Origin: Gallaecimonas pentaromativorans
Lineage (GTDB): Bacteria; Pseudomonadota; Gammaproteobacteria; Enterobacterales; Gallaecimonadaceae
Length of the DNA stretch: 64,000 nucleotides
Assembly (NCBI RefSeq): GCF_003751625.1
Contig: NZ_RJUL01000005.1
Span: 287,616 to 351,615 of the forward strand
Reading direction: 5' to 3'
The notes below the pieces were generated by a model that saw only the letters and a list, made by a program, of their open reading frames with translations, did no database searches and was not told where the DNA came from. Within the stretch, counting starts at the first letter, position 1; the number at the start of each line of letters is the position of its first letter. The position numbers were made by a program, and so were the translations under genes. Shown piece by piece: positions 8,601 through 17,472 of this stretch.

Positions 8601-11161
8601 CGCTGCTCGCCGCCGACGATAAAAGCTTGCTCCCCGTCCTGAACCACGGCTGTGCCGTTTAGGCCGATATCCACCTGAGTGGCTTTGTGCCACTGGCCGT
8701 CGACCAGTATTTCCCCTGAGTCCAGGGTCAGAGTTTGGTAGTTCTGCCAGCCGAACAGGGCATAAACAGCGTCGTTGTGGGTGAGGAGGGAGAATTTGCT
8801 GCGGGCTTCCAGCATATCAGGCAGAGCTTGCCAGCTACCAGTTCGTGGGTCGAACAACTGTACCGTCTTGACGGCGTCGCCGCTGGCATCAACAAAGCCG
8901 CCTGCCACCACTATGCCTTGGCCTCTGGGGTCGACACTGGCGGCCTGGCCCCAACTGGCTTTGGGCAGACTGGGCCCTGTAGTCCAACTGTCGGCTTTGG
9001 GATCGTAGATATAGAGAGTGTCGGAGAAATCCTCGGGCCTCATATCGTACTGGGGCCGTAGTAGGCCGCCCAGGACATAGAGCTTGCCTTGGTAGGCAGC
9101 AGCAGCTGCGTAACCGACTTTGCCGGGCATAGGGGCGCCCTGGCTCCAGCTCTGAGTGTTGGGATCGAAGATCTGAGTGTTGTTGATAGCATTGTTGTCC
9201 TTGCCAAAACCACCAGCCAGGTACACCTTGCCGTCCAGCACGGCGCTGGCGGCGCCGCTGCTGGCCTGCGGCATAGTCCAGGCACTGTCGGCCTGGACCC
9301 TGTGGCTGGCCAAATCAACCCGCTCGACGCTGGCAAGGGCACCATACTGGACCTCGCCACCAAAGACCCAAAGGGCGCCGTCCAGCAAGGCGGCGCTGGC
9401 ATGGCTGCGGCTCTTGGCAAGATGGGCAAGGCTCTGAGTCTGATCACCCACAGCCAAGCAGGCTTGACCGGACTGCAGATTGCCCCGGGATACCACCAGG
9501 CCGGAGGCGCCATAAGGCGCGTCATCGGGAACCAGAACTTTGATGCTATCGTCCTGCCATTGGTCAATGGTCAACTCAGTTGCAGTGCCGTCGCTGCTAA
9601 TGAGCTCCACCTTGCCTGAGGATTGGCCAAAGCGGACACCTGTTATCGTGACGCTGCTGCCTGGAGCCGCAGTCGTGCTAGACAGACCCCACACCACGGG
9701 CCTAGTGCTGTCATAACCTAGGGCAAGATCCGCTTTGATGATGCCTTGGGATAGGGAGTCACCCTGCAGATCGGCCACCGGCTTGCTACTACTCAGCAGA
9801 GCGTTTTTCACTTCTCGCCAGTCCCATTCCGGGTGTTGGGCCCAGGTCAGGGCGGCGACACCCGACACCAGGGCGGCGGCGCCCGAGGTGCCGAACAGCA
9901 GGCTGACTTCGGCGTGGTCCTTTGCATTGGCGGCCAGGCCTACGATGCCTTCGCCGGGCGCCATCACATCGACGCTGGCGCAGCCCTTGTTGGACACAGG
10001 CTCCCTACCTAGATGAGAAATGCCGCTGCCGCCGACTGAGACGATGGCGTCCACAGGGCTACTGGCTGGGTAGAAGGGAATGTGGTCATTGTTCTGGCCG
10101 GCGTTGCCGGCGGCGGCGATGATCAGCACCCCGGCGTCGGCCGCGGCAGCCAGGGCCGCGGTCAGGGCCTGGCTCTGCTGGTAGCTGCCAAAACTCAGGT
10201 TCATCACCACTTGTTTAAGGCCCAGGCGCGCCTTGGTATCGAGCACGTACTCTATGGCTTCGACCAGGTTGACGTCCTTGATAGCGCCCCAGTTGCGCAC
10301 CACTTTGATGGGCATCATCTGGGTGTGCCAGGCCACCCCTGTGACCTTCTCGCCGTTGTTACCCACGGCGCCGATGATGCTGGTAATGGCCGAACCGTGG
10401 CCGCCCAGGTCATTGTCGACCGGGTCCATGTCGAGGTATTCACCGGCAGGGCCTATGCCGTTGATGTCGTCCACATAACCGTTGTTATCGTCATCGATGC
10501 CGTTGTAGGGGATCTCTGTGGGGTTGACCCAGATGTTGTCGTGGATATCGGCATTGTTGATGTCGGCGCCGGTATCCAGCACCGCCACCACCACGTCGGC
10601 GGTATCGGTGCGCACGGCCCAAGCTTCGGGAGCGTTGATGTCCCTGTCACCCAGGCCATAGGTGTCGAGGGTGACGTTGTGCTGGCCGTAGTCGTCCAGG
10701 CCCCAGAGCACGCTGTAGTACAAGTCATTTGGGCGCTTGGTTTGACCTTGGGGCTGGCGGCTGTGGTTGACTGCGGCAAAACGGGCTCCGGGCAGGCGAC
10801 CAGCGGCGTCCATGGCGCTGGCAAGAGCGGTACTGGCGGTCAGTTCCACCAGGCCTGTGCGCGGGAAGACTCGGCCTATCGTCAAGCCGGCTTTGGCGGC
10901 TGCCTCGACGAAGGCCGGGCTCAGCAACCGGGATTTCAGCTCGGCCGCAGCTATGCCTGGGGCCTGGCGCCGCAGCGCCTCATAGCTTTGGCCAAGGCCG
11001 TCGACACTGACCAGTAGCTGGTTGCTGGTGCTGGCCTCCTGTGCCCAGGCCTGTGGGCTGGGGTGCTTGACGGGGCTGGCAGCCAGGGCAGGACCGGTCA
11101 GGGCGGTCAGTACCGCCAGGGTCAAAGGAGTGAACTTGTTCTGCATGTTCTTGAGCCTCAT
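5645..11161 (-). CDS. In-frame fusion of two secreted S8 (subtilisin-like) Kelch proteases
   Basis: 1838 residues made of two similar exoproteins in one frame. Unit 1 (1-930): signal peptide ending in ALA near 28; peptidase S8 domain with Asp196, His255, Asn353 and Ser426 (GTSGA in place of GTSMA); an IPT/TIG-like domain (about 488-560); Kelch-type repeats (about 585-880); and a GlyGly-CTERM-like tail SSSGGGGAAGGLLLALLG then RRKTRR. Unit 2 begins directly at a TTG codon (residue 931) with a fresh signal-like segment TKFLALGLLLAFGSQASEV. It has an S8 domain (Asp1085, His1151, Asn1251, Ser1322), another IPT and Kelch region, and its own final GlyGly-CTERM ending WRRRKLPD. No stop lies between the units and no ribosome-binding site is seen at the junction. 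The gene starts with an ATGA overlap with the M36 peptidase gene, so the two are probably coupled. Secretion by type II system and processing by a rhombosortase are expected from the tail family. The fusion could also be a single-base assembly error at a lost stop. Confidence 0.88.
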   Translation of the reverse strand: MRLKNMQNKFTPLTLAVLTALTGPALAASPVKHPSPQAWAQEASTSNQLLVSVDGLGQSYEALRRQAPGIAAAELKSRLLSPAFVEAAAKAGLTIGRVFPRTGLVELTASTALASAMDAAGRLPGARFAAVNHSRQPQGQTKRPNDLYYSVLWGLDDYGQHNVTLDTYGLGDRDINAPEAWAVRTDTADVVVAVLDTGADINNADIHDNIWVNPTEIPYNGIDDDNNGYVDDINGIGPAGEYLDMDPVDNDLGGHGSAITSIIGAVGNNGEKVTGVAWHTQMMPIKVVRNWGAIKDVNLVEAIEYVLDTKARLGLKQVVMNLSFGSYQQSQALTAALAAAADAGVLIIAAAGNAGQNNDHIPFYPASSPVDAIVSVGGSGISHLGREPVSNKGCASVDVMAPGEGIVGLAANAKDHAEVSLLFGTSGAAALVSGVAALTWAQHPEWDWREVKNALLSSSKPVADLQGDSLSQGIIKADLALGYDSTRPVVWGLSSTTAAPGSSVTITGVRFGQSSGKVELISSDGTATELTIDQWQDDSIKVLVPDDAPYGASGLVVSRGNLQSGQACLAVGDQTQSLAHLAKSRSHASAALLDGALWVFGGEVQYGALASVERVDLASHRVQADSAWTMPQASSGAASAVLDGKVYLAGGFGKDNNAINNTQIFDPNTQSWSQGAPMPGKVGYAAAAAYQGKLYVLGGLLRPQYDMRPEDFSDTLYIYDPKADSWTTGPSLPKASWGQAASVDPRGQGIVVAGGFVDASGDAVKTVQLFDPRTGSWQALPDMLEARSKFSLLTHNDAVYALFGWQNYQTLTLDSGEILVDGQWHKATQVDIGLNGTAVVQDGEQAFIVGGEQRIATGDDNSEYSTDRVFSSQVLAFNLAERPQIAQPEPEPTTPDPEPAPLSSSGGGGAAGGLLLALLGAAGLRRKTRRLTKFLALGLLLAFGSQASEVDNALLLVKIKKGVSDQSGAQPQLPSELTALLEQVGGKPVKWFKHAGLLSVEVHGQGEAALKALRQSPLVQYAEPSFQRELRNTYPNDPELRRSWGLDNYGQQFQHAYGLVDRDINAPEAWDIRHDADDVVVAIIDGKVDTHHPELVDNLWINPGEIAGNGLDDDGNGYIDDIHGIDLSKDRNSPVEDPVYGGTYDPTLYSHATAVAGIIGAKGDNDQGVAGVAWRVKLMPLAAIGADDFGLVDDGRIVEAIEYLLDTKERLALPRVVLNMSWGSYRHSQAIHDALQAAQDAGVLMVAAAGNSSLDEDTEPTYPANDALAAMVAVGGMDSSAPGLMFTSDYGCNSVDLLAPSFNIYSLAPMQDLGYSINTGNSMATAYVSGISALIWAQYPTASALDVKAALMNASEPMIDLTRTSLTQGMVRADKALAPGVISNSAIWDLSPMAAGPGRVLTLSGHHFGDQAGQVKLIQGEQQLTMDVLSWRDDHIEVRVPVESPFGQAEVQVIPPMAYPSHSACFTVAEYPEQVASSLSPRIGAAYTELDGNLWLLGGEDSGAASATVERVDTTSLTVSSDSTWALPSPLTGAKAVSENGLIYLVGGFNSDGYPTDEVLAFNPATPGWQQVATLPHPLANATVVVAEGKLVIMGGQLTADPLVLPSDISTDVAILDLSNMSWSQGPNLPQAVANAGAEFNPADGTISLYGGYYQPWENASATSATNAVWHWAPGSDSWAAGVPMIEAREGHLLLRYKNEVYALFGRSNTNNQTVWGINTGERLVGDTWQQVVLGNRRLAQPAGTIAGTRFLVVGGVDDFIETSAGDEQVWQVSIPGVTQSELPPTDNVPPEQGLPVTPLPESSSPPSGKNSGGGAGSPILSLMLAGIALWRRRKLPD

Positions 11162-14100
11162 TTCGCTAAAGGCTGTTGGTCGGGGCGAGGGGCCAGAGGC
11201 ACGCGGCGGCGCCTGGCCAGCAGGCCGGTGATAAGAGTCAGGAGTGCGGTCAAAGGAGACAGGGCGCCACCGCCACCGCTCTGGGGCTGAGCCGGTTGTG
11301 GGTCTGGTGTCGGCGCTGGAGGCGGTGTATCCATTATGGTGACGGTCAGACCGTCTTCCTGGATAGCGCCTTGCTGGCTGGCAGTCAGGCGGAAGCTGAG
11401 TTGAGTATCGTCATCCACAGGCGGGGCATTAAAGCTGGGTGTGGCGCTGAAAGGGTTGTCCAGCACCACTGTCGGGCCTGCTATCTGCTCCCAGCGCAGA
11501 TGCACATCCTCAATACCGTCACGGTCGAGTAGATTGGCATTGAGGGTGACCAGGCTAGCCTGGCCTAGGGAGTCCAACTCGGCCACTTGCTGGTCTGGGC
11601 CAGCATCGATGTGCAAGGGTCTGTTATCGCACTGGGGAGCGTTATCGACTAAGCCTAAGAAGGGGGGAGTTGTAGTGCCGCTGATGGCAACATTGTCCAC
11701 CAGCCACCCTGTGGGGGAGTTAGTGGAGTTGGACTCGTTAACCGCAGTTCGGAAACGCAGACGGGTTTGGGTGCCAGCCAGGTTGTAGCCGAAGTTGATA
11801 CGGACATGACTAGAGGTGCCGCTTTGGTTGAGGGTACCGACAAAGGCGGGGCCGTAATCATTGCCAATAGCTGCGCCATTGTAACCGCCTTCCTCGAATA
11901 TACCGCCCAGAAACAGACTGTTGGTGAATTCGCTGCCGTTGACGCTGACTTCCACCACGCCGCCATCTTCGCCAAGACCTTGGTAAATTTCCTCGAAGCT
12001 GTACCAATGATCGAATTCCACTATCAGTGGCTCACTGGTGCTGACATTTAGTACCGGGCCCGTCAGAGTGGTGTTGGCACTGTAGCCGTTGGCTAGACCC
12101 ACCCAGAGATGGTTGACGCCGCTGGCGCTTGCCGGATCGGCCGAGGCGACCAGCGCCCAATCGTTATAGAAGGGGTAATCGACGCCGCCTGTCTGCCATT
12201 GGCGTTGGCTGGCCAAGGGCGTTTCCATGTCATCGACCTGGCTGATACGCGCCAGGCCGTAGTTAACGGTCTGGTGCAACAGCAGGGGGGCTGGCTCCAG
12301 TACTCCTTCCACACCATAAGGCTCGAAGTTGATCTGCAGTTGCAGATCCTCACCCTTGTCGGCGCTACCAAGGGTGATCAGGGTAGAAGCGGACACCTGT
12401 GCACCAGGTACAATCGGTGCTGGGAAGGTGATAAGGCCGTCATTGGCGAAGCTGGCATCGCCGTTGGAACTGACTCGGGCCATGAGCGGCTGGCTAAGAT
12501 CGGCCTGCCCACCTGTGTTGAGGGTCAGGGTCAGGCGGGCTGTTTCACCGGCGTCGAGAATGCCATCGTTGCTGCAATATCCCTGTTTGCCGTCGTCAAA
12601 GCCGGTGTCCAGCTTGGTCTCGGCCAACTCAAAGTAACCTGCGTCAGCCTCGAAGCTCTCTACAACGCCACTCAGGTCTTCACTGTAACGGGCCGGCCCC
12701 TGAGCCCCTATGCCCATGCCGCGCTTGGCAAAGGCTTTGGCGGCCAGTTCCCAATCACGTTCGTCGGTGGCAGCTACCACGGCCAGAATGGCGTCCCTGG
12801 CTTCGAGAAAAGTGGGGTCCAGTGGGGTCAATTTTAGGCCACCTATGAGGTAATCCTGCATCCGTTCGCGAGCTTGATCGAAGCTGTAGCGACTGTCGTT
12901 CAATAGGCTGGCGTAGAACTCCCACAGGGTATTGGCCCAGATCTCGCCAGCGCTGTGAATTTCGCTGTTGCCTTCGCCGTCCTGACCATAGGCCAGAGGG
13001 GCCGAGGTCGGCAGCGCCTGGCCTTCTTGGATATCTTTGAAGGTCAGTGGGTTAACTGAAAAATCAGTGGAGTAGGGCGCGCGGCGAATACCAAAGTAGG
13101 GATTGGAGGTGGCATGGAGGCCGATCCCGTAAGGCCCTTGAAAGCGGTCGTTGCCAGGCACTTGGCTGTCTTCCTCACGCACTGTGAGTAGCAGAGCGGC
13201 CACATCAGACCAGCCTTCGCCCATAGCCCGTGCCTGTTGGTTACTCAGGCCGTTGCCATCTCCCACCAAACGGTTAGACACATAGTGGAAAAACTCATGG
13301 GCGATAACGCCGTTATCTAGGGTACCGTCCCTGTCGGTCATCTTTCGGCGCAGATGTACCTCTACTGGGCCATCGTCCATGGCGGCCAGCAGGGTGTCGC
13401 CAGCGGCCTTGGTGATGGACACACTGGGAATGGTGACTGAAGGGTTGTATCCCCCCATAGACATGGGCTGGTCTTGGTCGGTGTTGTCGGCGATGAGCAC
13501 GGCGATGGCACCGTTTTCCTGAGCAAATTGCGCCTTGAGGTTGAAGTCGCACATGCCTCGACGCAGCATCACTATCTTGCCAGCGACGTTCGTCTGGTTG
13601 AGGTAAGGTGTTTGGCAACCGTCGTTGTAACTGCCTTCACCCCAGTCGTCGCTGTTGTCGACACCAATCACCACTTCGGACTGGATGTCGTAGGCAGTAG
13701 GACCGAAGTCGGAGGTCCCTATGGCATAGGGGCCAAGGCCGTTGCGGTTGGTGAGAGTCAGCTCACCATCGACTACGCCGTCGAACAAATACATCTGCAT
13801 CACCGGGCTGGAACCGTCGGACGGGGTATACATGTTGGCGTTGTTGCGGCCAGAGAAATCCTGGCCCTCGGCGAAGATGGGATCGCCCGCCATGCCTCCC
13901 CTGCCATAGTTGTCCATTTGGGCATTGCCGGATGTCTCATCCAGGCCGTTGTCGTACCAATCGTCGTGGAGCCAGTTCACCAAATAGAAAAGGTTAACGG
14001 CGGCGGCTTTGCGAGCCTCTTCCCCTATGGGGTCGCTGAGGCTTGCGGCAAAATCGAAGCTTTGCTCGCCATTCATGGATGGCATGATGTCGCCGACGTA

Positions 14101-15192
14101 TCGGTCGAAACCATCTAATGCGCCCAAATCGATATAGGCTACGGCGTTGTTACCCCAGGTTTCCGTGGCCCCTTCCGGTAGCCAGGGATCATTGGTGCTG
14201 ATAGGACCATGTTCTAGGGTGACCAGGGGCTGGTCGGCAGGTATTTCCGTTGCGACGGGCTGGGGCGTAAAGCCCTGGGCAGGTAGGAGTGCGTTGCCGA
14301 CCGGGCCGTCATAGGGTTGGTGCTTACCTTCATTATCGGCCCAGACCCGGTAGCTGGTGGCTACATCGCTCAGTTGGTTGTGGCGACGCAATACGCGGCC
14401 ATCCACTGCCGATATGATAAAGGCAAAGGCCTGCTGCTCTTTATCATTGTGGGCGCGAAGCTCCACCTGGTAGGCGGGAATAAGAGCACTGCCGGTCTCG
14501 CTTGGGCTGAAGTACAGGGATTTTGTGCGAATTTGCCCCAGCAACTGCCAGGAGCTATTTCCACCAGCCAGGGTGAAGGTTTCGCGGTGGTCCTCGGCGC
14601 CCTGACTCTGCAAGTCGCCACTCAGGTTTTCGCCCGTCATCTCGCGAAAGGCGAGGCGTGCTGCCTGGCGGGCATCGACGGCGGAAGCCTCTGCCACCAA
14701 GGCGTTGCTTTGGCTGGCAGGGGCAAAATTGCCGGTCAGAGCAATGGGATTTTGGGCTTTATCGAGCAGCACGTTGAGGGTGCGGCCGAACACTTCCTTG
14801 CCGTGATAGAGCTGCTGGAAACGGGCAATGGTGGGGCCACCTTGCGGAGCATGCAAAGCCACTAATTTGGCATTGGTTGCGCTAACCACGTCAATGCCGA
14901 GGCGTCGGCTGTTGGCTATTATCTGTTGTTTTGCCTTTATTTCCAGTTGGTTTTTATCCGACTTTTTGCTGGTTTTGGAATCGATAATGGCTTTGTTTTT
15001 GGTTGCGCTATCATTTTTGAGCCATAAAAAAGTAGGGGTACCTAGTTGTTGGTCGATGTGGGAGGGGTAACCTTTGAATGTGCCTAATTCGGGGCGGCTG
15101 GTCTGGGATAAGGGCTGAGTCTGCGTCACCGCCACAGCGGTATGCTGACCCAGTAGTGCACCCAGAAGCGTCAGTGCTGTAGTACTGCGCAT
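11158..15192 (-). CDS. Secreted M36 (fungalysin-type) metallopeptidase with GlyGly-CTERM
   Basis: 1344-residue exported zinc protease. A signal peptide (about 1-22) is followed by an FTP-like propeptide, then the M36 catalytic region with the zinc motif HEFFH at 632-636 and the downstream GEGWSD that supplies the third ligand. A protease-associated (PA) domain sits before the zinc motif (VAGKIVMLRRGMCDFNLKAQ). C-terminal parts include a MAM or immune-inhibitor-A-like beta domain (about 1000-1180), a PKD/cadherin-like region with DAGPDQQVAELDS, and a GlyGly-CTERM tail QSGGGGALSPLTALLTL then ARRRR. The tail predicts type II secretion and rhombosortase processing. First gene of an operon with the S8 double protease (4-bp ATGA overlap). 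Likely role: extracellular protein digestion. Confidence 0.92.
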   Translation of the reverse strand: MRSTTALTLLGALLGQHTAVAVTQTQPLSQTSRPELGTFKGYPSHIDQQLGTPTFLWLKNDSATKNKAIIDSKTSKKSDKNQLEIKAKQQIIANSRRLGIDVVSATNAKLVALHAPQGGPTIARFQQLYHGKEVFGRTLNVLLDKAQNPIALTGNFAPASQSNALVAEASAVDARQAARLAFREMTGENLSGDLQSQGAEDHRETFTLAGGNSSWQLLGQIRTKSLYFSPSETGSALIPAYQVELRAHNDKEQQAFAFIISAVDGRVLRRHNQLSDVATSYRVWADNEGKHQPYDGPVGNALLPAQGFTPQPVATEIPADQPLVTLEHGPISTNDPWLPEGATETWGNNAVAYIDLGALDGFDRYVGDIMPSMNGEQSFDFAASLSDPIGEEARKAAAVNLFYLVNWLHDDWYDNGLDETSGNAQMDNYGRGGMAGDPIFAEGQDFSGRNNANMYTPSDGSSPVMQMYLFDGVVDGELTLTNRNGLGPYAIGTSDFGPTAYDIQSEVVIGVDNSDDWGEGSYNDGCQTPYLNQTNVAGKIVMLRRGMCDFNLKAQFAQENGAIAVLIADNTDQDQPMSMGGYNPSVTIPSVSITKAAGDTLLAAMDDGPVEVHLRRKMTDRDGTLDNGVIAHEFFHYVSNRLVGDGNGLSNQQARAMGEGWSDVAALLLTVREEDSQVPGNDRFQGPYGIGLHATSNPYFGIRRAPYSTDFSVNPLTFKDIQEGQALPTSAPLAYGQDGEGNSEIHSAGEIWANTLWEFYASLLNDSRYSFDQARERMQDYLIGGLKLTPLDPTFLEARDAILAVVAATDERDWELAAKAFAKRGMGIGAQGPARYSEDLSGVVESFEADAGYFELAETKLDTGFDDGKQGYCSNDGILDAGETARLTLTLNTGGQADLSQPLMARVSSNGDASFANDGLITFPAPIVPGAQVSASTLITLGSADKGEDLQLQINFEPYGVEGVLEPAPLLLHQTVNYGLARISQVDDMETPLASQRQWQTGGVDYPFYNDWALVASADPASASGVNHLWVGLANGYSANTTLTGPVLNVSTSEPLIVEFDHWYSFEEIYQGLGEDGGVVEVSVNGSEFTNSLFLGGIFEEGGYNGAAIGNDYGPAFVGTLNQSGTSSHVRINFGYNLAGTQTRLRFRTAVNESNSTNSPTGWLVDNVAISGTTTPPFLGLVDNAPQCDNRPLHIDAGPDQQVAELDSLGQASLVTLNANLLDRDGIEDVHLRWEQIAGPTVVLDNPFSATPSFNAPPVDDDTQLSFRLTASQQGAIQEDGLTVTIMDTPPPAPTPDPQPAQPQSGGGGALSPLTALLTLITGLLARRRRVPLAPRPDQQPLAK

Positions 15193-15458
15193 GGTGTTCC
15201 TCTGTCATGGTTATTAAGGGAATGGTGTTGTCGCCACGGTAGGCAGCAGCGCGTCGCAGTGCACCGAGGCAATGCCTTGGAAAATAGGCGTCTACACGGC
15301 TAATTTCTGAAGTGAAGTGTTATATGGCGGGTGGTGTTTGGTTGTCAATTTGTTAACTTGTTAATTTTGTTGTTAACAGAGTTTTTGTGAGTGTTGTTTT
15401 AAATTTGAGAGGTGGTGGCTTGGCTTGGCTTGGCTTGGCAGTGCTGGGCTGAAGCCAT
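15193..15458. other. Upstream region of the protease operon
   Basis: About 270 bp without a gene. The part nearest the M36 start is AT-rich with TTGTTAAC/GTTAAC-like repeats (about 15340-15380), likely promoter and regulatory DNA for the operon. No specific regulator site could be assigned. Confidence 0.5.
15416..15440. repeat. Pentanucleotide tandem repeat TGGCT
   Basis: Four perfect TGGCT units plus a fifth ending in A. It lies about 225 bp upstream of the M36 protease start, between that operon and lipA. Confidence 0.9.
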
Positions 15459-15486
15459 AAAAAAAGGCGCCCTAAGGCGCCTTTTT
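15459..15486 (-). terminator. Terminator of the lipB-lipA unit
   Basis: On the minus strand GGCGCC-TTAG-GGCGCC is followed by seven T; it lies 14 bp after the lipA stop. Confidence 0.88.
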
Positions 15487-15499
15487 CATCGAAGGGCGG

Positions 15500-16465
15500 T
15501 TATTTAACTTCTTCCCCGGCCGCCTGTTTGTCGGCGTGGTAGCTGGAGCGTACCAGCGGGCCGCAGGCGGCGTGCTCAAAGCCCATGTCCATGGCGCTGT
15601 CGTGCAGCTCGTCGAACTCGGCCGGGGGCACGTAGCGGGCAACCGGCAGGTGGTGGCGGCTCGGTTGTAGGTATTGGCCCAGGGTCAGCATGGTGACGCC
15701 GTGGTCGCGAAGGTCCTGCATTACGGTGCGAATTTCATCGTTCTCTTCCCCCAAGCCCATCATCAGGCCGGACTTGGTAGGAATTGCCGGGTTGCGCTCC
15801 TTGAAGCGTTTCAACAGTTCCAAAGACCACTCGTAGTTGGCACCGGGACGCACCATTTTATAAAGGCGCGGCACGTTTTCGAGGTTATGGTTGAACACGT
15901 CCGGCGGCGTTTCGGAAAGGATGTCCAGGGCGATGTCCATGCGGCCACGAAAATCCGGCACCAGAATCTCAATCTTGATATTGGGGCTGTATTTGCGAAT
16001 GGCCTTGATGCAGTCGGCAAAGTGCTGGGCGCCGCCGTCACGAAGATCGTCCCGGTCAACCGAGGTGATCACCACGTACTTGAGCTTCATGTCGCGGATG
16101 GTCAGACCCAGCTTTTCAGGCTCGGCAGCATCGGGGGCCAGGGGGCGACCATGGGCCACGTCGCAGAAGGGGCAGCGGCGGGTACAGATGGCACCCAAAA
16201 TCATGAAAGTGGCGGTGCCGTGGTTAAAACACTCGGAGAGGTTTGGGCAGGACGCCTCTTCACAGACCGAGTGCAGGCCGTGCTTGCGCATGGCGCCTTT
16301 GATGTCGTCGATACGCTGGGTACTGGCCGGCAGCTTTACCCGCAGCCAGTCCGGCTTTCTGAGCATCTGCTTGGGCTCGGAAGGCATCACCTTAACGGGG
16401 ATCAGGGCCATTTTGTCGGCATCGCGGAGTTTAACGCCGGGTTCAATGCGTACGGTCTTGCTCAT
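15500..16465 (-). CDS. lipA: Lipoyl synthase LipA
   Basis: Radical-SAM enzyme that inserts two sulfurs into octanoyl groups on lipoyl domains. With the chosen start the protein is 321 aa. The auxiliary cluster cysteines are C68, C73 and C79 ([12 protein letters not shown]) and the radical-SAM cluster is C94, C98 and C101 (CTRRCPFC). The conserved C-terminal Arg-Ser-Ser-Tyr (LVRSSYHAD) supplies the serine ligand of the auxiliary cluster. An upstream in-frame start at 16498 exists, but ATG 16465 gives the usual MSK start and an ATGA overlap with lipB, so the two genes are coupled as in E. coli. Confidence 0.97.
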   Translation of the reverse strand: MSKTVRIEPGVKLRDADKMALIPVKVMPSEPKQMLRKPDWLRVKLPASTQRIDDIKGAMRKHGLHSVCEEASCPNLSECFNHGTATFMILGAICTRRCPFCDVAHGRPLAPDAAEPEKLGLTIRDMKLKYVVITSVDRDDLRDGGAQHFADCIKAIRKYSPNIKIEILVPDFRGRMDIALDILSETPPDVFNHNLENVPRLYKMVRPGANYEWSLELLKRFKERNPAIPTKSGLMMGLGEENDEIRTVMQDLRDHGVTMLTLGQYLQPSRHHLPVARYVPPAEFDELHDSAMDMGFEHAACGPLVRSSYHADKQAAGEEVK

Positions 16466-17130
16466 GAAGCTACATCCAATCCGTCTGTATAGGACCAATC
16501 GTCAAAGCCCAGGCGCTTGGCCAGTTTGGCGACCAGTATGGGATCTACATCGTTAAGAGTGGTATCGGGGCGAAGGGCGCTGAGCTGGGTCATTTCCATG
16601 CCCGCATAGCCGCAGGGGTTGATGCGGTGAAAAGGCTCTAAGTCCATGGCCACATTGAGGGCCAGGCCATGGAAGGAGCAGCCGCGGCGTACCCTAAGAC
16701 CCAGGGAGCAAATTTTATTGTCGCCCACGTACACGCCGGGGGCGTCGGCCCGAGGGGCGCTGTCGACGCCAAAATGCGCGAGGGTTTCCACCACCGCCTG
16801 TTCGATATGGGTAACCAGCTCCCGTACCCCCAGCTTTTTACGGCGCAGATCCACCAGCACATAAAGCACGCGCTGGCCCGGGCCATGGTAGGTTACCTGG
16901 CCGCCGCGATCGGCTTGCACAACGGGGATATCACCGGGGAAGAGCACATGCTCGGCTTTGCCGGCTTGGCCCTGGGTAAAGACGGGGTGGTGTTCGACCA
17001 GCCAAAGCTCGTCGGTGCAGTCTGGTCCGCGCTCCTGGGTGAACGCCTTCATGGCGTCCCACACCGGCTGATAGGGCTGCCGTCCCAGTTGGCGGACCCG
17101 AAGCTCAGAGCACATATTTGACCAATTCAA
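16462..17130 (-). CDS. lipB: Octanoyltransferase LipB
   Basis: Moves octanoate from acyl carrier protein to lipoyl domains, the step before LipA. 222 aa with the family motifs [12 protein letters not shown], the Lys of [13 protein letters not shown] and the catalytic Cys of [13 protein letters not shown]. The start may instead be the ATG at 17115 ([11 protein letters not shown]), which gives a smaller overlap with ybeD. The coding order ybeD-lipB-lipA and the overlaps indicate one operon. Confidence 0.96.
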   Translation of the reverse strand: MNWSNMCSELRVRQLGRQPYQPVWDAMKAFTQERGPDCTDELWLVEHHPVFTQGQAGKAEHVLFPGDIPVVQADRGGQVTYHGPGQRVLYVLVDLRRKKLGVRELVTHIEQAVVETLAHFGVDSAPRADAPGVYVGDNKICSLGLRVRRGCSFHGLALNVAMDLEPFHRINPCGYAGMEMTQLSALRPDTTLNDVDPILVAKLAKRLGFDDWSYTDGLDVAS

Positions 17131-17368
17131 TGTCCCCGAGGGCCTTATAGAGGGTTTCTATATGGTCCTTGGAGGTGACGGTCACCTGCACTGTTACCGA
17201 ATGGTAGGAACCTTTGGTGCTGGGGCGCACGCTGGGGGAATAATCACCCGGGGCGTGTTCCTGAACCACGGCCACTACCTTGTCCACCAACTCGTCATGA
17301 GCCTGACCCAAGACTTTGAAGGGGAACTGGCAAGGAAACTCCAGATATTTATCGAACTCGGTCTGCAT
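17105..17368 (-). CDS. ybeD: UPF0250/DUF493 protein YbeD
   Basis: Small ACT-like-fold protein of about 87 aa conserved between dacA and lipB in gammaproteobacteria. The start at 17368 ([21 protein letters not shown]) matches the usual N-terminus; a longer frame from 17416 adds a non-conserved segment. FPFKVLG and GSYHSVTV are recognisable. The biochemical role is not established; position suggests a link with lipoate or cell-envelope genes, which is context only. Confidence 0.93.
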   Translation of the reverse strand: MQTEFDKYLEFPCQFPFKVLGQAHDELVDKVVAVVQEHAPGDYSPSVRPSTKGSYHSVTVQVTVTSKDHIETLYKALGDIELVKYVL

Positions 17369-17414
17369 GCTACCACTCCAGACGTTAATGGTGGACAGTG
17401 TACCAGAAAGCGAC

Positions 17415-17439
17415 AAAAAAGGCGCCTCGTGGCGCCTTT
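17415..17439 (-). terminator. Terminator after dacA
   Basis: On the minus strand GGCGCC-ACGA-GGCGCC followed by six T. It lies between the dacA stop and ybeD, so ybeD-lipB-lipA need their own promoter or readthrough. Confidence 0.85.
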
Positions 17440-17472
17440 CTATATGGGGGCAGCTGCGGCGTTTTCAAGGCC

